The notes under the pieces were generated by a model. That model was given only the letters and a program-made list of their open reading frames with translations. It was not told the DNA's origin and searched no databases. A stretch of DNA of 64,000 bases from Schistosoma haematobium. Its lineage: Eukaryota; Platyhelminthes; Trematoda; Strigeidida; Schistosomatidae. Shown piece by piece: positions 1-11,639 of this stretch; within the stretch, counting starts at the first letter, position 1, and every line of letters starts with the position of its first letter. The DNA lies in the NCBI RefSeq assembly GCF_000699445.3, contig NC_067195.1:68630591-68694590 (forward strand), given 5' to 3'. Position numbers and translations under genes: made by a program.

Positions 1-597
1 GATGGCTACACTATGTCTATTTTCTTCCAGAATACCAATCCTTTCTGGAGACCAATCACTTACGTGGAACCGAACAATTATAAATTATATTTTTGTATTT
101 CCATTTTGTATCTTATTATTTTTATGCAGGCAGTGGAGCAGTTCTTCAGGTGTGATTGGTTTTCACCATTACCTTTGAAGTAGATTCTTCTTTACTTTTT
201 ACTTGAGGGCGACTAAAGAGGCAGGTGAGTAAACACCTGATAGCCGGTCTGAGCATGGAAAAATCGTACCTCACCAACATGGTGTTGGGTAGCCCGCTCG
301 CGGCACTTCCTCAGATATTCTTATTCCACATTCTCACACTCTTTCTCTTGAAAGCACGCAGTAAACCGTCAGCGATAGTTGTAGAATAGATCACATGCTA
401 CAAAATAAGATGACAAGCTAGTAAATGAGGAGACATCCATGGACTATCGTTGACAGCGTTAGTCGTCACTGATTGTAAGTCAAATAGTGAGCGAGTTGAT
501 AATTTTCCCTTGGGATGAGAAATAGAACTAAGGTGTTTTCGATAGATAGGTTAATCGAACCGACGTTCCTACGGAAGTCGATTCTAGGGGAAGCTAA
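1..597 (+). mobile_element. 3' non-coding tail of an off-window array unit
   Basis: This stretch matches the non-coding DNA that precedes the LTRs at 7202 and 13806 almost base for base (position 1 corresponds to about 6604 and 13208). It is therefore the end of another unit of the same LTR retrotransposon whose body lies left of the window. No gene is visible. It ends in a purine run (AGGGGAAG, with AGGGGGAAG in the other copies) a few bases before the LTR, a plausible polypurine tract for plus-strand priming. Confidence 0.8.
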
Positions 598-859
598 TGT
601 AACAGCTCAGGTTGGTTGGTTAAGAGTTGACCCCAAACAACCAAGCTTATGCCGAAACAGTATTGTTCAAGTATTCATTCACTTCCTTATTTTTTATAAG
701 CGTTATATTCCCTATTATCTTGAATGTTGAGAGACTTTGTTTGTCTGAACAGATAATCCCACGCTCCACTGTGACTGCGCGAAGATCGAAATAAAGACAT
801 ATTCACTACTTCTCTGGTTTCTTCTATCAATAGCACGAGGGTTACCTTAAGGCACGAAA
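598..859 (+). repeat. LTR, first copy in window
   Basis: The boundaries come from a solo copy elsewhere (41528-41794) flanked by a 4-bp direct repeat, and from the abrupt end of homology after the third LTR. The LTR is 262 bp, begins TGTAACAG and ends GCACGAAA, so it lacks the usual CA-3' end. An AATAAA signal at 790-795 fits a poly(A) site in the R region. Confidence 0.85.
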
Positions 860-860
860 T

Positions 861-870
861 TGGTGAGCCC
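861..870 (+). other. Primer-binding site, tRNA-Trp-like
   Basis: TGGTGAGCCC begins two bases after the 5' LTR. It would pair with the CCA-ending 3' terminus of a tRNA. Elements of the CsRn1 group are known to use tRNA-Trp (expected TGGTGACCCC); this site has one mismatch to that. The same ten bases occur at 7465-7474 in the second unit. Confidence 0.6.
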
Positions 871-1057
871 TTTTGAACACAAATTTAACCTCATTTCTGT
901 TATTAACATTTTTTTTTTACTCAATCGTAAAAGTAGACCTGATTATCCGTAAACTGATTTGAGTATATAACTAGTTTATTCCGTATTATCTTAAGTTATT
1001 CGTGTCATAGTAACCACTTTTTGTGCTAACTTTATTGCTATATTTGTCACATACCTC

Positions 1058-1903
1058 ATGTCAGACTCAATAGAAACCCATAATCTGGAGGATTTGTCAC
1101 CAGTGGAGATAGACACTGTTATGACTACGAAATCCCGACTTCCAGAATTTGATCGTAGTGATCCTGAGTTGTGGTTTGCTCAACTAGAGCATTATTTTAC
1201 GAGACACAATATCAAATCTGAAGGGATTCGCTATAGAGACTTGTGTTCTATCCTTCCTCCTTCAGTCGCCAAAGAAGTCCGTGACTTGATTTTAAGTCCA
1301 CCATCACCACAACCATACACCATCTTAAGACGAGAGATAATGAACCGTTTATCATTATCAGATAGTCAAAGAATCCAAAGACTTTTTCAAGGTGAAACAC
1401 TAGGTGATCGGTCGCCGTCACAGTTTTTACGTCACCTCCAAGTCTTAGTGGGTGATAACACAGTGGGTGAAACAGTCCTAAAACAAGGATGGATACAAGC
1501 TCTCCCATGCTACGTCCAACACTGTTTGGATGCACAAGATCCTGAAACCTCATTATCTCACTTAGCGCGTATAGCCGACAGAATAATGGAAAGAGGTCCT
1601 CCAACTGGATCAGGCACAATAAATCACACACAAAAAGTAGAATCAGCAAAAGACCCCGTAATAGAAGGACTCATTGCGAGTGTTAAGAGTCTCATTGAGG
1701 CTGTCACCAGAATGCAAATGGGTCATAGAAACAGGAGCAGGTCGCCACAACGACCACGATCCAAGTCACAAAACAGGTCACAAATGTCCAGACAATCTGG
1801 GCAGTTTTGTTGGTACCACTGGAAGTTTGGTGTCAACTCAACCAAGTGCATGCAACCATGCGCCTGGCCTAAGCATAATTCTAAGGCAGCGGGAAACGAG
1901 TAA
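1058..1903 (+). CDS. gag: Gag structural polyprotein, unit 1
   Basis: This 281-residue protein would assemble the cytoplasmic virus-like particle and package the element RNA. The C-terminus has an Arg/Ser-rich stretch (about 222-246) followed by C251-x2-H254-x9-C264-x3-C268, the CHCC zinc knuckle of the CsRn1/Boudicca group instead of the usual CCHC. The central part (about 30-190) matches the general layout of a Ty3/Gypsy capsid (helix-rich, W39 near the start). The start is the first ATG of the frame, about 190 bp after the primer site. The frame ends at TAA 1901-1903 just after a frameshift site, and pol overlaps it in the -1 frame. It differs from the second unit only at residue 213 (Ile here, Thr there). 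Confidence 0.92.
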   Translation: MSDSIETHNLEDLSPVEIDTVMTTKSRLPEFDRSDPELWFAQLEHYFTRHNIKSEGIRYRDLCSILPPSVAKEVRDLILSPPSPQPYTILRREIMNRLSLSDSQRIQRLFQGETLGDRSPSQFLRHLQVLVGDNTVGETVLKQGWIQALPCYVQHCLDAQDPETSLSHLARIADRIMERGPPTGSGTINHTQKVESAKDPVIEGLIASVKSLIEAVTRMQMGHRNRSRSPQRPRSKSQNRSQMSRQSGQFCWYHWKFGVNSTKCMQPCAWPKHNSKAAGNE

Positions 1904-1950
1904 CCCCTCCCCAGGTCGCGACGACTGAGGAGGGGCGCCTAAACAGTCGC
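1891..1950 (+). promoter_or_regulatory. -1 ribosomal frameshift site with H-type pseudoknot, unit 1
   Basis: In the gag frame the sequence reads G GGA AAC, a canonical X XXY YYZ slippery heptamer (1891-1897). After a 6-nt spacer that includes the gag stop comes stem 1, CCCCTCC (1904-1910) with GGAGGGG (1929-1935), seven perfect pairs. The loop bases CGACTG (1922-1927) pair perfectly with CAGTCG (1944-1949) as stem 2. One A lies between the stems; loop 1 is 11 nt and loop 3 is 8 nt. Pol is open in the -1 frame from 1885 and has no ATG near its start. All of this fits programmed -1 frameshifting to make Gag-Pol. The pairing was worked out by hand; function is inferred. Confidence 0.85.
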
Positions 1951-4900
1951 TTGTTTTATGTTAGAGACAGAAACTCGGGCTTGAATTTCTTGGTGGATAC
2001 TGGCGCTGCTCTTAGCATCATCCCTCGAAATAAAACTGAGATTAGTCGAGAAACATCATCAATTACACTTCAAGCTGCAAATAAAACTAAAATTGCGACA
2101 TTTGGGCAGAAAACTTTAACCCTAGATTTGGGGTTCAGGAGGCAATTCCCTTGGGTTTTCACGGTAGCCGACTTAGATCTGGCAATACTGGGGATGGACT
2201 TTCTAGAGAGATACGAATTTCTAGTTGACACCAAGAAACGGCGATTAACACTAAAAGAAACTTCGTATTACACAAAAGGCAAAGAAAGTCACATCAGCTC
2301 TCTTAACTTGATTCAAACTCCCCCAGTAACAACAGCGAAATTCCAAGATATACTCGCGGAATTTCCAAACTTAACTAAACCAAACCCACAGCCTTCTAAA
2401 GACAAACTAAAAGTAAGTCACACTATCAAAACCGAAGGTGCACCGGTTTTTGCAAAACCCAGGAGACTAGCACCAGATAAGCTCAAAATCGCTAGGGCCG
2501 AGTTTGATTATATGCTACAACTGGGTATTATCCGTCCCTCTGATAGTCAATGGGCATCCCCTTTGCATATGGTCCCAAAGAAGAATGAAGGTGACTGGCG
2601 ACCGTGCGGGGATTACAGAGCCCTAAACCGTCAAACCATACCTGATAGGTACCCAATACCTCATATCCAAGATTTCACCAACGGTTTACAGGGTATGAAC
2701 ATATTCACTAAAATTGATTTAGTCAGGGCATATCACAATATCCCGGTGGCTGATGAAGATAGTCCCAAGACAGCTATTACTACACCCTTTGGCTTATTCG
2801 AGTTTGTACGCATGCCATTCGGCCTGAGAAATGCGGCACAGACATTTCAAAGATTCATAGATAACCTACTTCGAGATATGCCATTTGCGCAGGGGTATAT
2901 AGACGACTTGTTAATTGCCAGCCCCGATTTGCAATCACACGAACAGCATGTACAAGCAGTGTTGAAAAGACTGGATGAACATGGAATAAACATACATCAA
3001 AGTAAGTGTGTTTTCGGTGTTCAAACTTTAGAATTTCTCGGTCACACAATAAGCCCAGAAGGGATTAAACCTATAAAAAAAGAAGTGGATACTATCAAAC
3101 AATACCCCGTACCTAGTTCTCTAACACAACTGAGAAGTTTTCTAGGCCTAATTAACTTTTATCGCAGATTCATACCAGGTTGTGCACAATTAATGCAACC
3201 TTTGACAGATTCACTTAAAGGAAAACCAAAAGAATTCAAACTGTCTTCTGACGCCATCGAAGCTATTAAACAGCTTAAAGATAAACTGGCTCAAGCAACT
3301 ACGTTGATATATCCGAATTCTCTTTCCCCACTTGCTTTGATGGTGGATGCTTCAGATAAAGCAGTAGGCGGTACCCTTAACCAACTGGTTAAAAACGCCT
3401 GGAAACCAATTGCTTTCTTCTCGAAAAGACTCGCTCCAGCCGAAACAAGGTATTCTACCTTCGGGCGAGAACTTCTTGCAATCTACCTGACCATTAAACA
3501 CTTCCGACACATGTTAGAAGGTAGGGAATTTATAGTCTTTACGGATCACAAACCTCTGACGAATGCTTTAAAAGCGAGAGCCGATAAATACTCACCTCGA
3601 GAAGTCCGACACCTTGACTATATATCACAGTTCACAAGCGATATCCGACATGTCAAAGGTCAGGACAATCAGGCGGCAGATGCTTTATCCAGACTAGAAA
3701 TGAACGTGCTACAGCAGTCTACAGTAAACTTCGAGACGTTAAGACACGAACAAGAGCAGGACCTAGAATTGCAAAACCTACTTAAAACAAACAATTCAAG
3801 TCTTAATTTAAAACAATTCCCATCACCTATCGATGGTATTCTAATTTATTGTGACACGACCAAGGCAATGCCGCGACCTTTCGTTCCCAAAAATATGCGA
3901 AAGTTGATATATAATAACTTTCATTCTTTGTCTCATCCTGGCGCGAAAGCTTCAACAAAACTAATCAATGCCAGATATATATGGCCGAATTTACAGAAGG
4001 ATGTACACAAATGGGTTAGAGAGTGTTCAGCATGTCAACAATCAAAGATTAATCGTCACACAAATTCACCCATAGGTGTTTTCTCGCAACCAGATGCACG
4101 TTTTGCCCATGTGCATATCGACTTGGTAGGTCCTTTACCACGTTCAAACGGTTTCAATTATCTTTTTACATGCATAGATCGATTTACCAGATTCCCTATA
4201 GCCATCCCGATAGCGGACATCACAGCGGAAACAGTAGCCAAAGTTTTCATGCAGAACTGGGTAACCATTTTTGGTACACCCATAACAATAACGACGGATA
4301 GAGGAGCGCAATTCGAATCCGAACTATTTAATAACTTGGCTAAACTTCTAGGCTCCAATAGGATACGCTGCACTGCATATCATCCTCAGGCTAATGGGAT
4401 GGTAGAACGTTTTCACCGTCAGCTAAAAACCGCCCTTATATCTCACTCAAACCCCAATCAGTGGACAGAATTCCTACCATTAGTTATGTTGGGAATACGA
4501 ACATCTGTCAAAACTGACGCACAGTGTTCAGCTGCGGAACTGGTTTTCGGAACAACTCTGAGACTACCAGGTGAATTTATTAACCCTAATACTAACAGTC
4601 AAAAACTTAATTTAGAAAATTATGTAGATCAACTACGGGACCACATGTCTAAAATTAAGCCGATTAATACTCGTGAACAATCGCGTGCCGTATATGTACC
4701 TAAAGACCTAAGCAATTGCACGCACGTCTGGATAAGATGTGACAAAATAAAAGCACCACTTAGCCCTCCATTTGAAGGTCCTTTCAAAGTCGTCTCAAGA
4801 AAATCTAAATATTTCGTGATAGAAAAACACGGAAACATCGACACAGTAAGTATTGATAGGCTAAAGCCGGCTTATCTAGATCATGAACCACCATACGTGT

Positions 4901-5037
4901 CGTTAGATCGTTTAACTGACAAATCCATTACGGAATCGAAATGCAAAAACGATAAATCTTTACAAATGACTAAAATGGTTCGCTGGGCACATCCGATTAG
5001 CCAATCAAGGATGTTGACAGTTTCAGCTGCAGGATAA
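1897..5037 (+). CDS. pol: Pol polyprotein (protease, RT, RNase H, integrase), unit 1
   Basis: Pol is expressed as a Gag-Pol fusion by -1 frameshift; the frame is open from 1885 and the first fused codon is 1897. Residues are counted from the TTG at 1951. The aspartic protease has D16-T-G-A. The reverse transcriptase has D256 and the YIDD box at 316-319. RNase H has D466, E507, D532 and D577. The integrase zinc finger is H658-x3-H662-x29-C692-x2-C695. The integrase catalytic triad is D724, D783 and E819 with 58- and 35-residue gaps. A GPF-type segment follows (PPFEGPF, then [11 protein letters not shown]) and there is no obvious chromodomain. The domain order is that of Ty3/Gypsy. All catalytic residues are present, so this copy looks intact. 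The second unit differs at residue 230 (Ile/Val) and residue 271 (Ser/Ile). Confidence 0.95.
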   Translation, partial: RVTPPQVATTEEGRLNSRLFYVRDRNSGLNFLVDTGAALSIIPRNKTEISRETSSITLQAANKTKIATFGQKTLTLDLGFRRQFPWVFTVADLDLAILGMDFLERYEFLVDTKKRRLTLKETSYYTKGKESHISSLNLIQTPPVTTAKFQDILAEFPNLTKPNPQPSKDKLKVSHTIKTEGAPVFAKPRRLAPDKLKIARAEFDYMLQLGIIRPSDSQWASPLHMVPKKNEGDWRPCGDYRALNRQTIPDRYPIPHIQDFTNGLQGMNIFTKIDLVRAYHNIPVADEDSPKTAITTPFGLFEFVRMPFGLRNAAQTFQRFIDNLLRDMPFAQGYIDDLLIASPDLQSHEQHVQAVLKRLDEHGINIHQSKCVFGVQTLEFLGHTISPEGIKPIKKEVDTIKQYPVPSSLTQLRSFLGLINFYRRFIPGCAQLMQPLTDSLKGKPKEFKLSSDAIEAIKQLKDKLAQATTLIYPNSLSPLALMVDASDKAVGGTLNQLVKNAWKPIAFFSKRLAPAETRYSTFGRELLAIYLTIKHFRHMLEGREFIVFTDHKPLTNALKARADKYSPREVRHLDYISQFTSDIRHVKGQDNQAADALSRLEMNVLQQSTVNFETLRHEQEQDLELQNLLKTNNSSLNLKQFPSPIDGILIYCDTTKAMPRPFVPKNMRKLIYNNFHSLSHPGAKASTKLINARYIWPNLQKDVHKWVRECSACQQSKINRHTNSPIGVFSQPDARFAHVHIDLVGPLPRSNGFNYLFTCIDRFTRFPIAIPIADITAETVAKVFMQNWVTIFGTPITITTDRGAQFESELFNNLAKLLGSNRIRCTAYHPQANGMVERFHRQLKTALISHSNPNQWTEFLPLVMLGIRTSVKTDAQCSAAELVFGTTLRLPGEFINPNTNSQKLNLENYVDQLRDHMSKIKPINTREQSRAVYVPKDLSNCTHVWIRCDKIKAPLSPPFEGPFKVVSRKSKYFVIEKHGNIDTVSIDRLKPAYLDHEPPYVSLDRLTDKSITESKCKNDKSLQMTKMVRWAHPISQSRMLTVSAAG

Positions 5038-7201
5038 AATCTAACCACGTAGCTAATCAGACCCTGCATCTACTTAAAAATAACTTTTCTCCTCATTCCG
5101 CCTCACCTACAACTCCCCAGACCTTTTGCCTTTGATATATAAGTGTTATGTTAAATTTTTTTAAATACTGGACACAAGCTAGGTATTCCGAAACGATGGC
5201 TGCGGATTTTAATCAAATTCATACAACTAACACTGGCAAATACAACGAATTCAAAAAGCAACCCAGGCGAGTTTTATAATTTCTTTTTCTGGTTAATTAA
5301 CTATGTTGGCTGTACTTCTTATATATCTATATACATTTTTCACGTAGACTGGCTATACATATATACCATATGAACTAATTCTAAAAGTTTTCGGTCGAAG
5401 ATGTGTTCAGTAGCTTGATACGCTTAATACTACTATTATTAAGTGGTTTTCTAGACAAAACATTTTGGATTAAACCATGGTCAAATACTTATTAAAGTTC
5501 TCATCATTTTTTTCATGTTTAGGAAACTTACATAATGACTTAACCAGTTTTCCTACAGCATGCTTTTTAGTGTGATCATATAACCCATCATTATTGGCAA
5601 TATTCAAATTTTTTTTTAAATTTCTGACATTTAAGAATCAATAACCGTGAAGATATAGTACAGTGCGTTATTGTAAGGTTACTATGTTAGCCGCATTGAT
5701 TCCACATACCTAATTTTAAACACAACTTATAAGGGAACTGTTAAGTAATCACAACATTGAACTAATATGAATATCACAGCTATGCTAACGTTAAACCAAT
5801 TATTATTAGTGGTCCATACAAAATCCTGGAACTTAACACTAGCGTTATAAAAAAACATGTTATGTCAATAACTTATATATATATATATACCTTTTTTTTC
5901 TCGTTGGTTTAATTATAACGTAAAATGGAAATCTACCACACTTGTAGTTTTTTTTCTATAGCATTATTATTAATAAAAACAAAGAACTTGTACTATTCCA
6001 ATATGGCACTTTGACATATCAATCCGTCCTCCTGTTATCTTTCTCTCATATCTGAGCAACATATGGCCAACAAACATCGTATTGAAGGGGGTTTTGGTGA
6101 ACGAAAACACTAGCCCCACACGCACTCGAACCTCTGCCCTCCTGGATGCTAGACCGTGTGCCTAGCCATTAGACCACATCAAACCACGGGCGATAACTGC
6201 AATCTTTCCTTTTACCGATTAATCATATATAATACTAACGAGTAATAGGACTTACACATTTCTAAGGTGCAGACAAAGTCGTTACTTGGATGAATTGACG
6301 AAATATTGCTTCAATATATCATACATACTTAGATCAAACCAGAAAGGAGTACTTGACACAATTGTACTTAATCCTCATAATCTACACAATTTTTTCTCCT
6401 CCTTAACCGTATATTCTTTTCCGTTTTGTGGAGTACAACTATGCACCCTTGGTTACGTACCTGGTTATAAAAGGCGGTCGTCATAGGCCCAAGGTCATAC
6501 ATTTGATCGGGTTTGACAATGAGTCCAACTTCTAGCAAGTTTACACTTTTACATATATGCATTATAAAAAATTTTTTTTGTGTTCATACCTTTTCGTACA
6601 TAAGATGGCTACACTATGTCTATTTTCTTCCAGAATACCAATCCTTTCTGGAGACCAATCACTTACGTGGAACCGAACAATTATAAATTATATTTTTGTA
6701 TTTCCATTTTGTATCTTATTATTTTTATGCAGGCAGTGGAGCAGTTCTTCAGGTGTGATTGGTTTTCACCATTACCTTTGAAGTAGATTCTTCTTTACTT
6801 TTTACTTGAGGGCGACTCAAGAGGCAGGTGAGTAAACACCTGATAGCCGGTCTGAGCATGGAAAAATCGTACCTCACCAACATGGTGTTGGGTAGCCCGC
6901 TCGCGGCACTTCCTCAGATATTCTTATTCCACATTCTCACACTCTTTCTCTTGAAAGCACGCAGTAAACCGTCAGCGATAGTTGTAGAATAGATCACATG
7001 CTACAAAATAAGATGACAAGCTAGTAAATGAGGAGACATCCATGGACTATCGTTGACAGCGTTAGTCGTCACTGATTGTAAGTCAAATAGTGAGCGAGTT
7101 GATAATTTTCCCTTGGGATGAGAAATAGAACTAAGGTGTTTTCGATAGATAGGTTAATCGAACCGACGTTCCTACGGAAGTCGATTCTAGGGGGAAGCTA
7201 A
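5038..7201 (+). mobile_element. Long 3' non-coding region of unit 1
   Basis: About 2.1 kb lies between the pol stop and the next LTR, unusually long for this group. It is AT-rich with T and TA runs (for example 5875-5891) and has no credible ORF. It includes the tRNA-like segment at 6111-6190 and a purine run just before 7202. The same sequence is repeated at 11640-13805, so it belongs to the element and is not host DNA. Confidence 0.8.
6111..6190 (-). repeat. tRNA-like Pol III segment inside the LTR element, unit 1
   Basis: Read on the minus strand, this stretch has TGGTCTAATGGCTAGG (box A-like, D arm) and, about 45 bases later, AGAGGTTCGAGTGC (box B-like, T arm). The layout resembles the tRNA-derived SINE heads later in the window. 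It does not fold into a clean tRNA with acceptor pairing, so it is probably a SINE head captured by the element, not a tRNA gene. Confidence 0.55.
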
Positions 7202-7463
7202 TGTAACAGCTCAGGTTGGTTGGTTAAGAGTTGACCCCAAACAACCAAGCTTATGCCGAAACAGTATTGTTCAAGTATTCATTCACTTCCTTATTTTTTA
7301 TAAGCGTTATATTCCCTATTATCTTGAATGTTGAGAGACTTTGTTTGTCTGAACAGATAATCCCACGCTCCACTGTGACTGCGCGAAGATCGAAATAAAG
7401 ACATATTCACTACTTCTCTGGTTTCTTCTATCAATAGCACGAGGGTTACCTTAAGGCACGAAA
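7202..7463 (+). repeat. LTR shared by units 1 and 2
   Basis: The 262-bp LTR has the same ends as the first copy. It serves as the 3' LTR of unit 1 and the 5' LTR of unit 2, with no host sequence on either side. The purine run before it is AGGGGGAAG and the primer site after it is at 7465-7474. Confidence 0.85.
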
Positions 7464-7659
7464 TTGGTGAGCCCTTTTGAACACAAATTTAACCTCATTT
7501 CTGTTATTAACATTTTTTTTACTCAATCGTAAAAGTAGACCTGATTATCCGTAAACTGATTTGAGTATATAACTAGTTTATTCCGTATTATCTTAAGTTA
7601 TTCGTGTCATAGTAACCACTTTTTGTGCTAACTTTATTGCTATATTTGTCACATACCTC

Positions 7660-8505
7660 ATGTCAGACTCAATAGAAACCCATAATCTGGAGGATTTGTC
7701 ACCAGTGGAGATAGACACTGTTATGACTACGAAATCCCGACTTCCAGAATTTGATCGTAGTGATCCTGAGTTGTGGTTTGCTCAACTAGAGCATTATTTT
7801 ACGAGACACAATATCAAATCTGAAGGGATTCGCTATAGAGACTTGTGTTCTATCCTTCCTCCTTCAGTCGCCAAAGAAGTCCGTGACTTGATTTTAAGTC
7901 CACCATCACCACAACCATACACCATCTTAAGACGAGAGATAATGAACCGTTTATCATTATCAGATAGTCAAAGAATCCAAAGACTTTTTCAAGGTGAAAC
8001 ACTAGGTGATCGGTCGCCGTCACAGTTTTTACGTCACCTCCAAGTCTTAGTGGGTGATAACACAGTGGGTGAAACAGTCCTAAAACAAGGATGGATACAA
8101 GCTCTCCCATGCTACGTCCAACACTGTTTGGATGCACAAGATCCTGAAACCTCATTATCTCACTTAGCGCGTATAGCCGACAGAATAATGGAAAGAGGTC
8201 CTCCAACTGGATCAGGCACAATAAATCACACACAAAAAGTAGAATCAGCAAAAGACCCCGTAATAGAAGGACTCATTGCGAGTGTTAAGAGTCTCACTGA
8301 GGCTGTCACCAGAATGCAAATGGGTCATAGAAACAGGAGCAGGTCACCACAACGACCACGATCCAAGTCACAAAACAGGTCACAAATGTCCAGACAATCT
8401 GGGCAGTTTTGTTGGTACCACTGGAAGTTTGGTGTCAACTCAACCAAGTGCATGCAACCATGCGCCTGGCCTAAGCATAATTCTAAGGCAGCGGGAAACG
8501 AGTAA
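7660..8505 (+). CDS. gag: Gag structural polyprotein, unit 2
   Basis: This is a 281-residue Gag identical to the unit 1 copy except Thr at residue 213. It has the same Arg/Ser-rich stretch and the same CHCC knuckle (C251, H254, C264, C268). It ends at TAA 8503-8505, directly after the slippery heptamer at 8493-8499. The frame is intact. The near identity with unit 1 points to very recent duplication or ongoing homogenisation. Confidence 0.92.
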   Translation: MSDSIETHNLEDLSPVEIDTVMTTKSRLPEFDRSDPELWFAQLEHYFTRHNIKSEGIRYRDLCSILPPSVAKEVRDLILSPPSPQPYTILRREIMNRLSLSDSQRIQRLFQGETLGDRSPSQFLRHLQVLVGDNTVGETVLKQGWIQALPCYVQHCLDAQDPETSLSHLARIADRIMERGPPTGSGTINHTQKVESAKDPVIEGLIASVKSLTEAVTRMQMGHRNRSRSPQRPRSKSQNRSQMSRQSGQFCWYHWKFGVNSTKCMQPCAWPKHNSKAAGNE

Positions 8506-8552
8506 CCCCTCCCCAGGTCGCGACGACTGAGGAGGGGCGCCTAAACAGTCGC
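8493..8552 (+). promoter_or_regulatory. -1 frameshift site with pseudoknot, unit 2
   Basis: The signal is the same as in unit 1: GGGAAAC at 8493-8499, a 6-nt spacer, stem 1 at 8506-8512 with 8531-8537, and stem 2 at 8524-8529 with 8546-8551. Every pair is preserved. With the units this similar, this is consistent with function but is not independent evidence of selection. Confidence 0.83.
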
Positions 8553-11500
8553 TTGTTTTATGTTAGAGACAGAAACTCGGGCTTGAATTTCTTGGTGGAT
8601 ACTGGCGCTGCTCTTAGCATCATCCCTCGAAATAAAACTGAGATTAGTCGAGAAACATCATCAATTACACTTCAAGCTGCAAATAAAACTAAAATTGCGA
8701 CATTTGGGCAGAAAACTTTAACCCTAGATTTGGGGTTCAGGAGGCAATTCCCTTGGGTTTTCACGGTAGCCGACTTAGATCTGGCAATACTGGGGATGGA
8801 CTTTCTAGAGAGATACGAATTTCTAGTTGACACCAAGAAACGGCGATTAACACTAAAAGAAACTTCGTATTACACAAAAGGCAAAGAAAGTCACATCAGC
8901 TCTCTTAACTTGATTCAAACTCCCCCAGTAACAACAGCGAAATTCCAAGATATACTCGCGGAATTTCCAAACTTAACTAAACCAAACCCACAGCCTTCTA
9001 AAGACAAACTAAAAGTAAGTCACACTATCAAAACCGAAGGTGCACCGGTTTTTGCAAAACCCAGGAGACTAGCACCAGATAAGCTCAAAATCGCTAGGGC
9101 CGAGTTTGATTATATGCTACAACTGGGTATTATCCGTCCCTCTGATAGTCAATGGGCATCCCCTTTGCATATGGTCCCAAAGAAGAATGAAGGTGACTGG
9201 CGACCGTGCGGGGATTACAGAGCCCTAAACCGTCAAACCGTACCTGATAGGTACCCAATACCTCATATCCAAGATTTCACCAACGGTTTACAGGGTATGA
9301 ACATATTCACTAAAATTGATTTAGTCAGGGCATATCACAATATCCCGGTGGCTGATGAAGATATTCCCAAGACAGCTATTACTACACCCTTTGGCTTATT
9401 CGAGTTTGTACGCATGCCATTCGGCCTGAGAAATGCGGCACAGACATTTCAAAGATTCATAGATAACCTACTTCGAGATATGCCATTTGCGCAGGGGTAT
9501 ATAGACGACTTGTTAATTGCCAGCCCCGATTTGCAATCACACGAACAGCATGTACAAGCAGTGTTGAAAAGACTGGATGAACATGGAATAAACATACATC
9601 AAAGTAAGTGTGTTTTCGGTGTTCAAACTTTAGAATTTCTCGGTCACACAATAAGCCCAGAAGGGATTAAACCTATAAAAAAAGAAGTGGATACTATCAA
9701 ACAATACCCCGTACCTAGTTCTCTAACACAACTGAGAAGTTTTCTAGGCCTAATTAACTTTTATCGCAGATTCATACCAGGTTGTGCACAATTAATGCAA
9801 CCTTTGACAGATTCACTTAAAGGAAAACCAAAAGAATTCAAACTGTCTTCTGACGCCATCGAAGCTATTAAACAGCTTAAAGATAAACTGGCTCAAGCAA
9901 CTACGTTGATATATCCGAATTCTCTTTCCCCACTTGCTTTGATGGTGGATGCTTCAGATAAAGCAGTAGGCGGTACCCTTAACCAACTGGTTAAAAACGC
10001 CTGGAAACCAATTGCTTTCTTCTCGAAAAGACTCGCTCCAGCCGAAACAAGGTATTCTACCTTCGGGCGAGAACTTCTTGCAATCTACCTGACCATTAAA
10101 CACTTCCGACACATGTTAGAAGGTAGGGAATTTATAGTCTTTACGGATCACAAACCTCTGACGAATGCTTTAAAAGCGAGAGCCGATAAATACTCACCTC
10201 GAGAAGTCCGACACCTTGACTATATATCACAGTTCACAAGCGATATCCGACATGTCAAAGGTCAGGACAATCAGGCGGCAGATGCTTTATCCAGACTAGA
10301 AATGAACGTGCTACAGCAGTCTACAGTAAACTTCGAGACGTTAAGACACGAACAAGAGCAGGACCTAGAATTGCAAAACCTACTTAAAACAAACAATTCA
10401 AGTCTTAATTTAAAACAATTCCCATCACCTATCGATGGTATTCTAATTTATTGTGACACGACCAAGGCAATGCCGCGACCTTTCGTTCCCAAAAATATGC
10501 GAAAGTTGATATATAATAACTTTCATTCTTTGTCTCATCCTGGCGCGAAAGCTTCAACAAAACTAATCAATGCCAGATATATATGGCCGAATTTACAGAA
10601 GGATGTACACAAATGGGTTAGAGAGTGTTCAGCATGTCAACAATCAAAGATTAATCGTCACACAAATTCACCCATAGGTGTTTTCTCGCAACCAGATGCA
10701 CGTTTTGCCCATGTGCATATCGACTTGGTAGGTCCTTTACCACGTTCAAACGGTTTCAATTATCTTTTTACATGCATAGATCGATTTACCAGATTCCCTA
10801 TAGCCATCCCGATAGCGGACATCACAGCGGAAACAGTAGCCAAAGTTTTCATGCAGAACTGGGTAACCATTTTTGGTACACCCATAACAATAACGACGGA
10901 TAGAGGAGCGCAATTCGAATCCGAACTATTTAATAACTTGGCTAAACTTCTAGGCTCCAATAGGATACGCTGCACTGCATATCATCCTCAGGCTAATGGG
11001 ATGGTAGAACGTTTTCACCGTCAGCTAAAAACCGCCCTTATATCTCACTCAAACCCCAATCAGTGGACAGAATTCCTACCATTAGTTATGTTGGGAATAC
11101 GAACATCTGTCAAAACTGACGCACAGTGTTCAGCTGCGGAACTGGTTTTCGGAACAACTCTGAGACTACCAGGTGAATTTATTAACCCTAATACTAACAG
11201 TCAAAAACTTAATTTAGAAAATTATGTAGATCAACTACGGGACCACATGTCTAAAATTAAGCCGATTAATACTCGTGAACAATCGCGTGCCGTATATGTA
11301 CCTAAAGACCTAAGCAATTGCACGCACGTCTGGATAAGATGTGACAAAATAAAAGCACCACTTAGCCCTCCATTTGAAGGTCCTTTCAAAGTCGTCTCAA
11401 GAAAATCTAAATATTTCGTGATAGAAAAACACGGAAACATCGACACAGTAAGTATTGATAGGCTAAAGCCGGCTTATCTAGATCATGAACCACCATACGT

Positions 11501-11639
11501 GTCGTTAGATCGTTTAACTGACAAATCCATTACGGAATCGAAATGCAAAAACGATAAATCTTTACAAATGACTAAAATGGTTCGCTGGGCACATCCGATT
11601 AGCCAATCAAGGATGTTGACAGTTTCAGCTGCAGGATAA
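8499..11639 (+). CDS. pol: Pol polyprotein (protease, RT, RNase H, integrase), unit 2
   Basis: This is an intact second copy of Pol, reached by -1 frameshift from gag. Counted from the TTG at 8553, the DTGA protease motif, YIDD reverse-transcriptase box, RNase H acidic residues, HHCC finger and D-58-D-35-E integrase triad are at the same positions as in unit 1. It differs by Val at 230 and Ile at 271. There are no stops or frameshifts inside the 1028-codon stretch, so the unit could be autonomous. Confidence 0.95.
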   Translation, partial: RVTPPQVATTEEGRLNSRLFYVRDRNSGLNFLVDTGAALSIIPRNKTEISRETSSITLQAANKTKIATFGQKTLTLDLGFRRQFPWVFTVADLDLAILGMDFLERYEFLVDTKKRRLTLKETSYYTKGKESHISSLNLIQTPPVTTAKFQDILAEFPNLTKPNPQPSKDKLKVSHTIKTEGAPVFAKPRRLAPDKLKIARAEFDYMLQLGIIRPSDSQWASPLHMVPKKNEGDWRPCGDYRALNRQTVPDRYPIPHIQDFTNGLQGMNIFTKIDLVRAYHNIPVADEDIPKTAITTPFGLFEFVRMPFGLRNAAQTFQRFIDNLLRDMPFAQGYIDDLLIASPDLQSHEQHVQAVLKRLDEHGINIHQSKCVFGVQTLEFLGHTISPEGIKPIKKEVDTIKQYPVPSSLTQLRSFLGLINFYRRFIPGCAQLMQPLTDSLKGKPKEFKLSSDAIEAIKQLKDKLAQATTLIYPNSLSPLALMVDASDKAVGGTLNQLVKNAWKPIAFFSKRLAPAETRYSTFGRELLAIYLTIKHFRHMLEGREFIVFTDHKPLTNALKARADKYSPREVRHLDYISQFTSDIRHVKGQDNQAADALSRLEMNVLQQSTVNFETLRHEQEQDLELQNLLKTNNSSLNLKQFPSPIDGILIYCDTTKAMPRPFVPKNMRKLIYNNFHSLSHPGAKASTKLINARYIWPNLQKDVHKWVRECSACQQSKINRHTNSPIGVFSQPDARFAHVHIDLVGPLPRSNGFNYLFTCIDRFTRFPIAIPIADITAETVAKVFMQNWVTIFGTPITITTDRGAQFESELFNNLAKLLGSNRIRCTAYHPQANGMVERFHRQLKTALISHSNPNQWTEFLPLVMLGIRTSVKTDAQCSAAELVFGTTLRLPGEFINPNTNSQKLNLENYVDQLRDHMSKIKPINTREQSRAVYVPKDLSNCTHVWIRCDKIKAPLSPPFEGPFKVVSRKSKYFVIEKHGNIDTVSIDRLKPAYLDHEPPYVSLDRLTDKSITESKCKNDKSLQMTKMVRWAHPISQSRMLTVSAAG

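Noticed and set aside
1248..1649. Antisense 133-codon frame in gag and an overlapping plus frame at 1674-1928
   Set aside because: Both exist only because gag is open; no independent evidence of coding.
2855..4844. Antisense open frames inside pol (and their copies at 9457-11446)
   Set aside because: They are shadows of the strongly coding plus-strand pol frame and show no motif.
6111..6190. Genuine tRNA gene
   Set aside because: Box A and box B are present but acceptor and anticodon arms do not pair properly; a SINE-type head is more likely.
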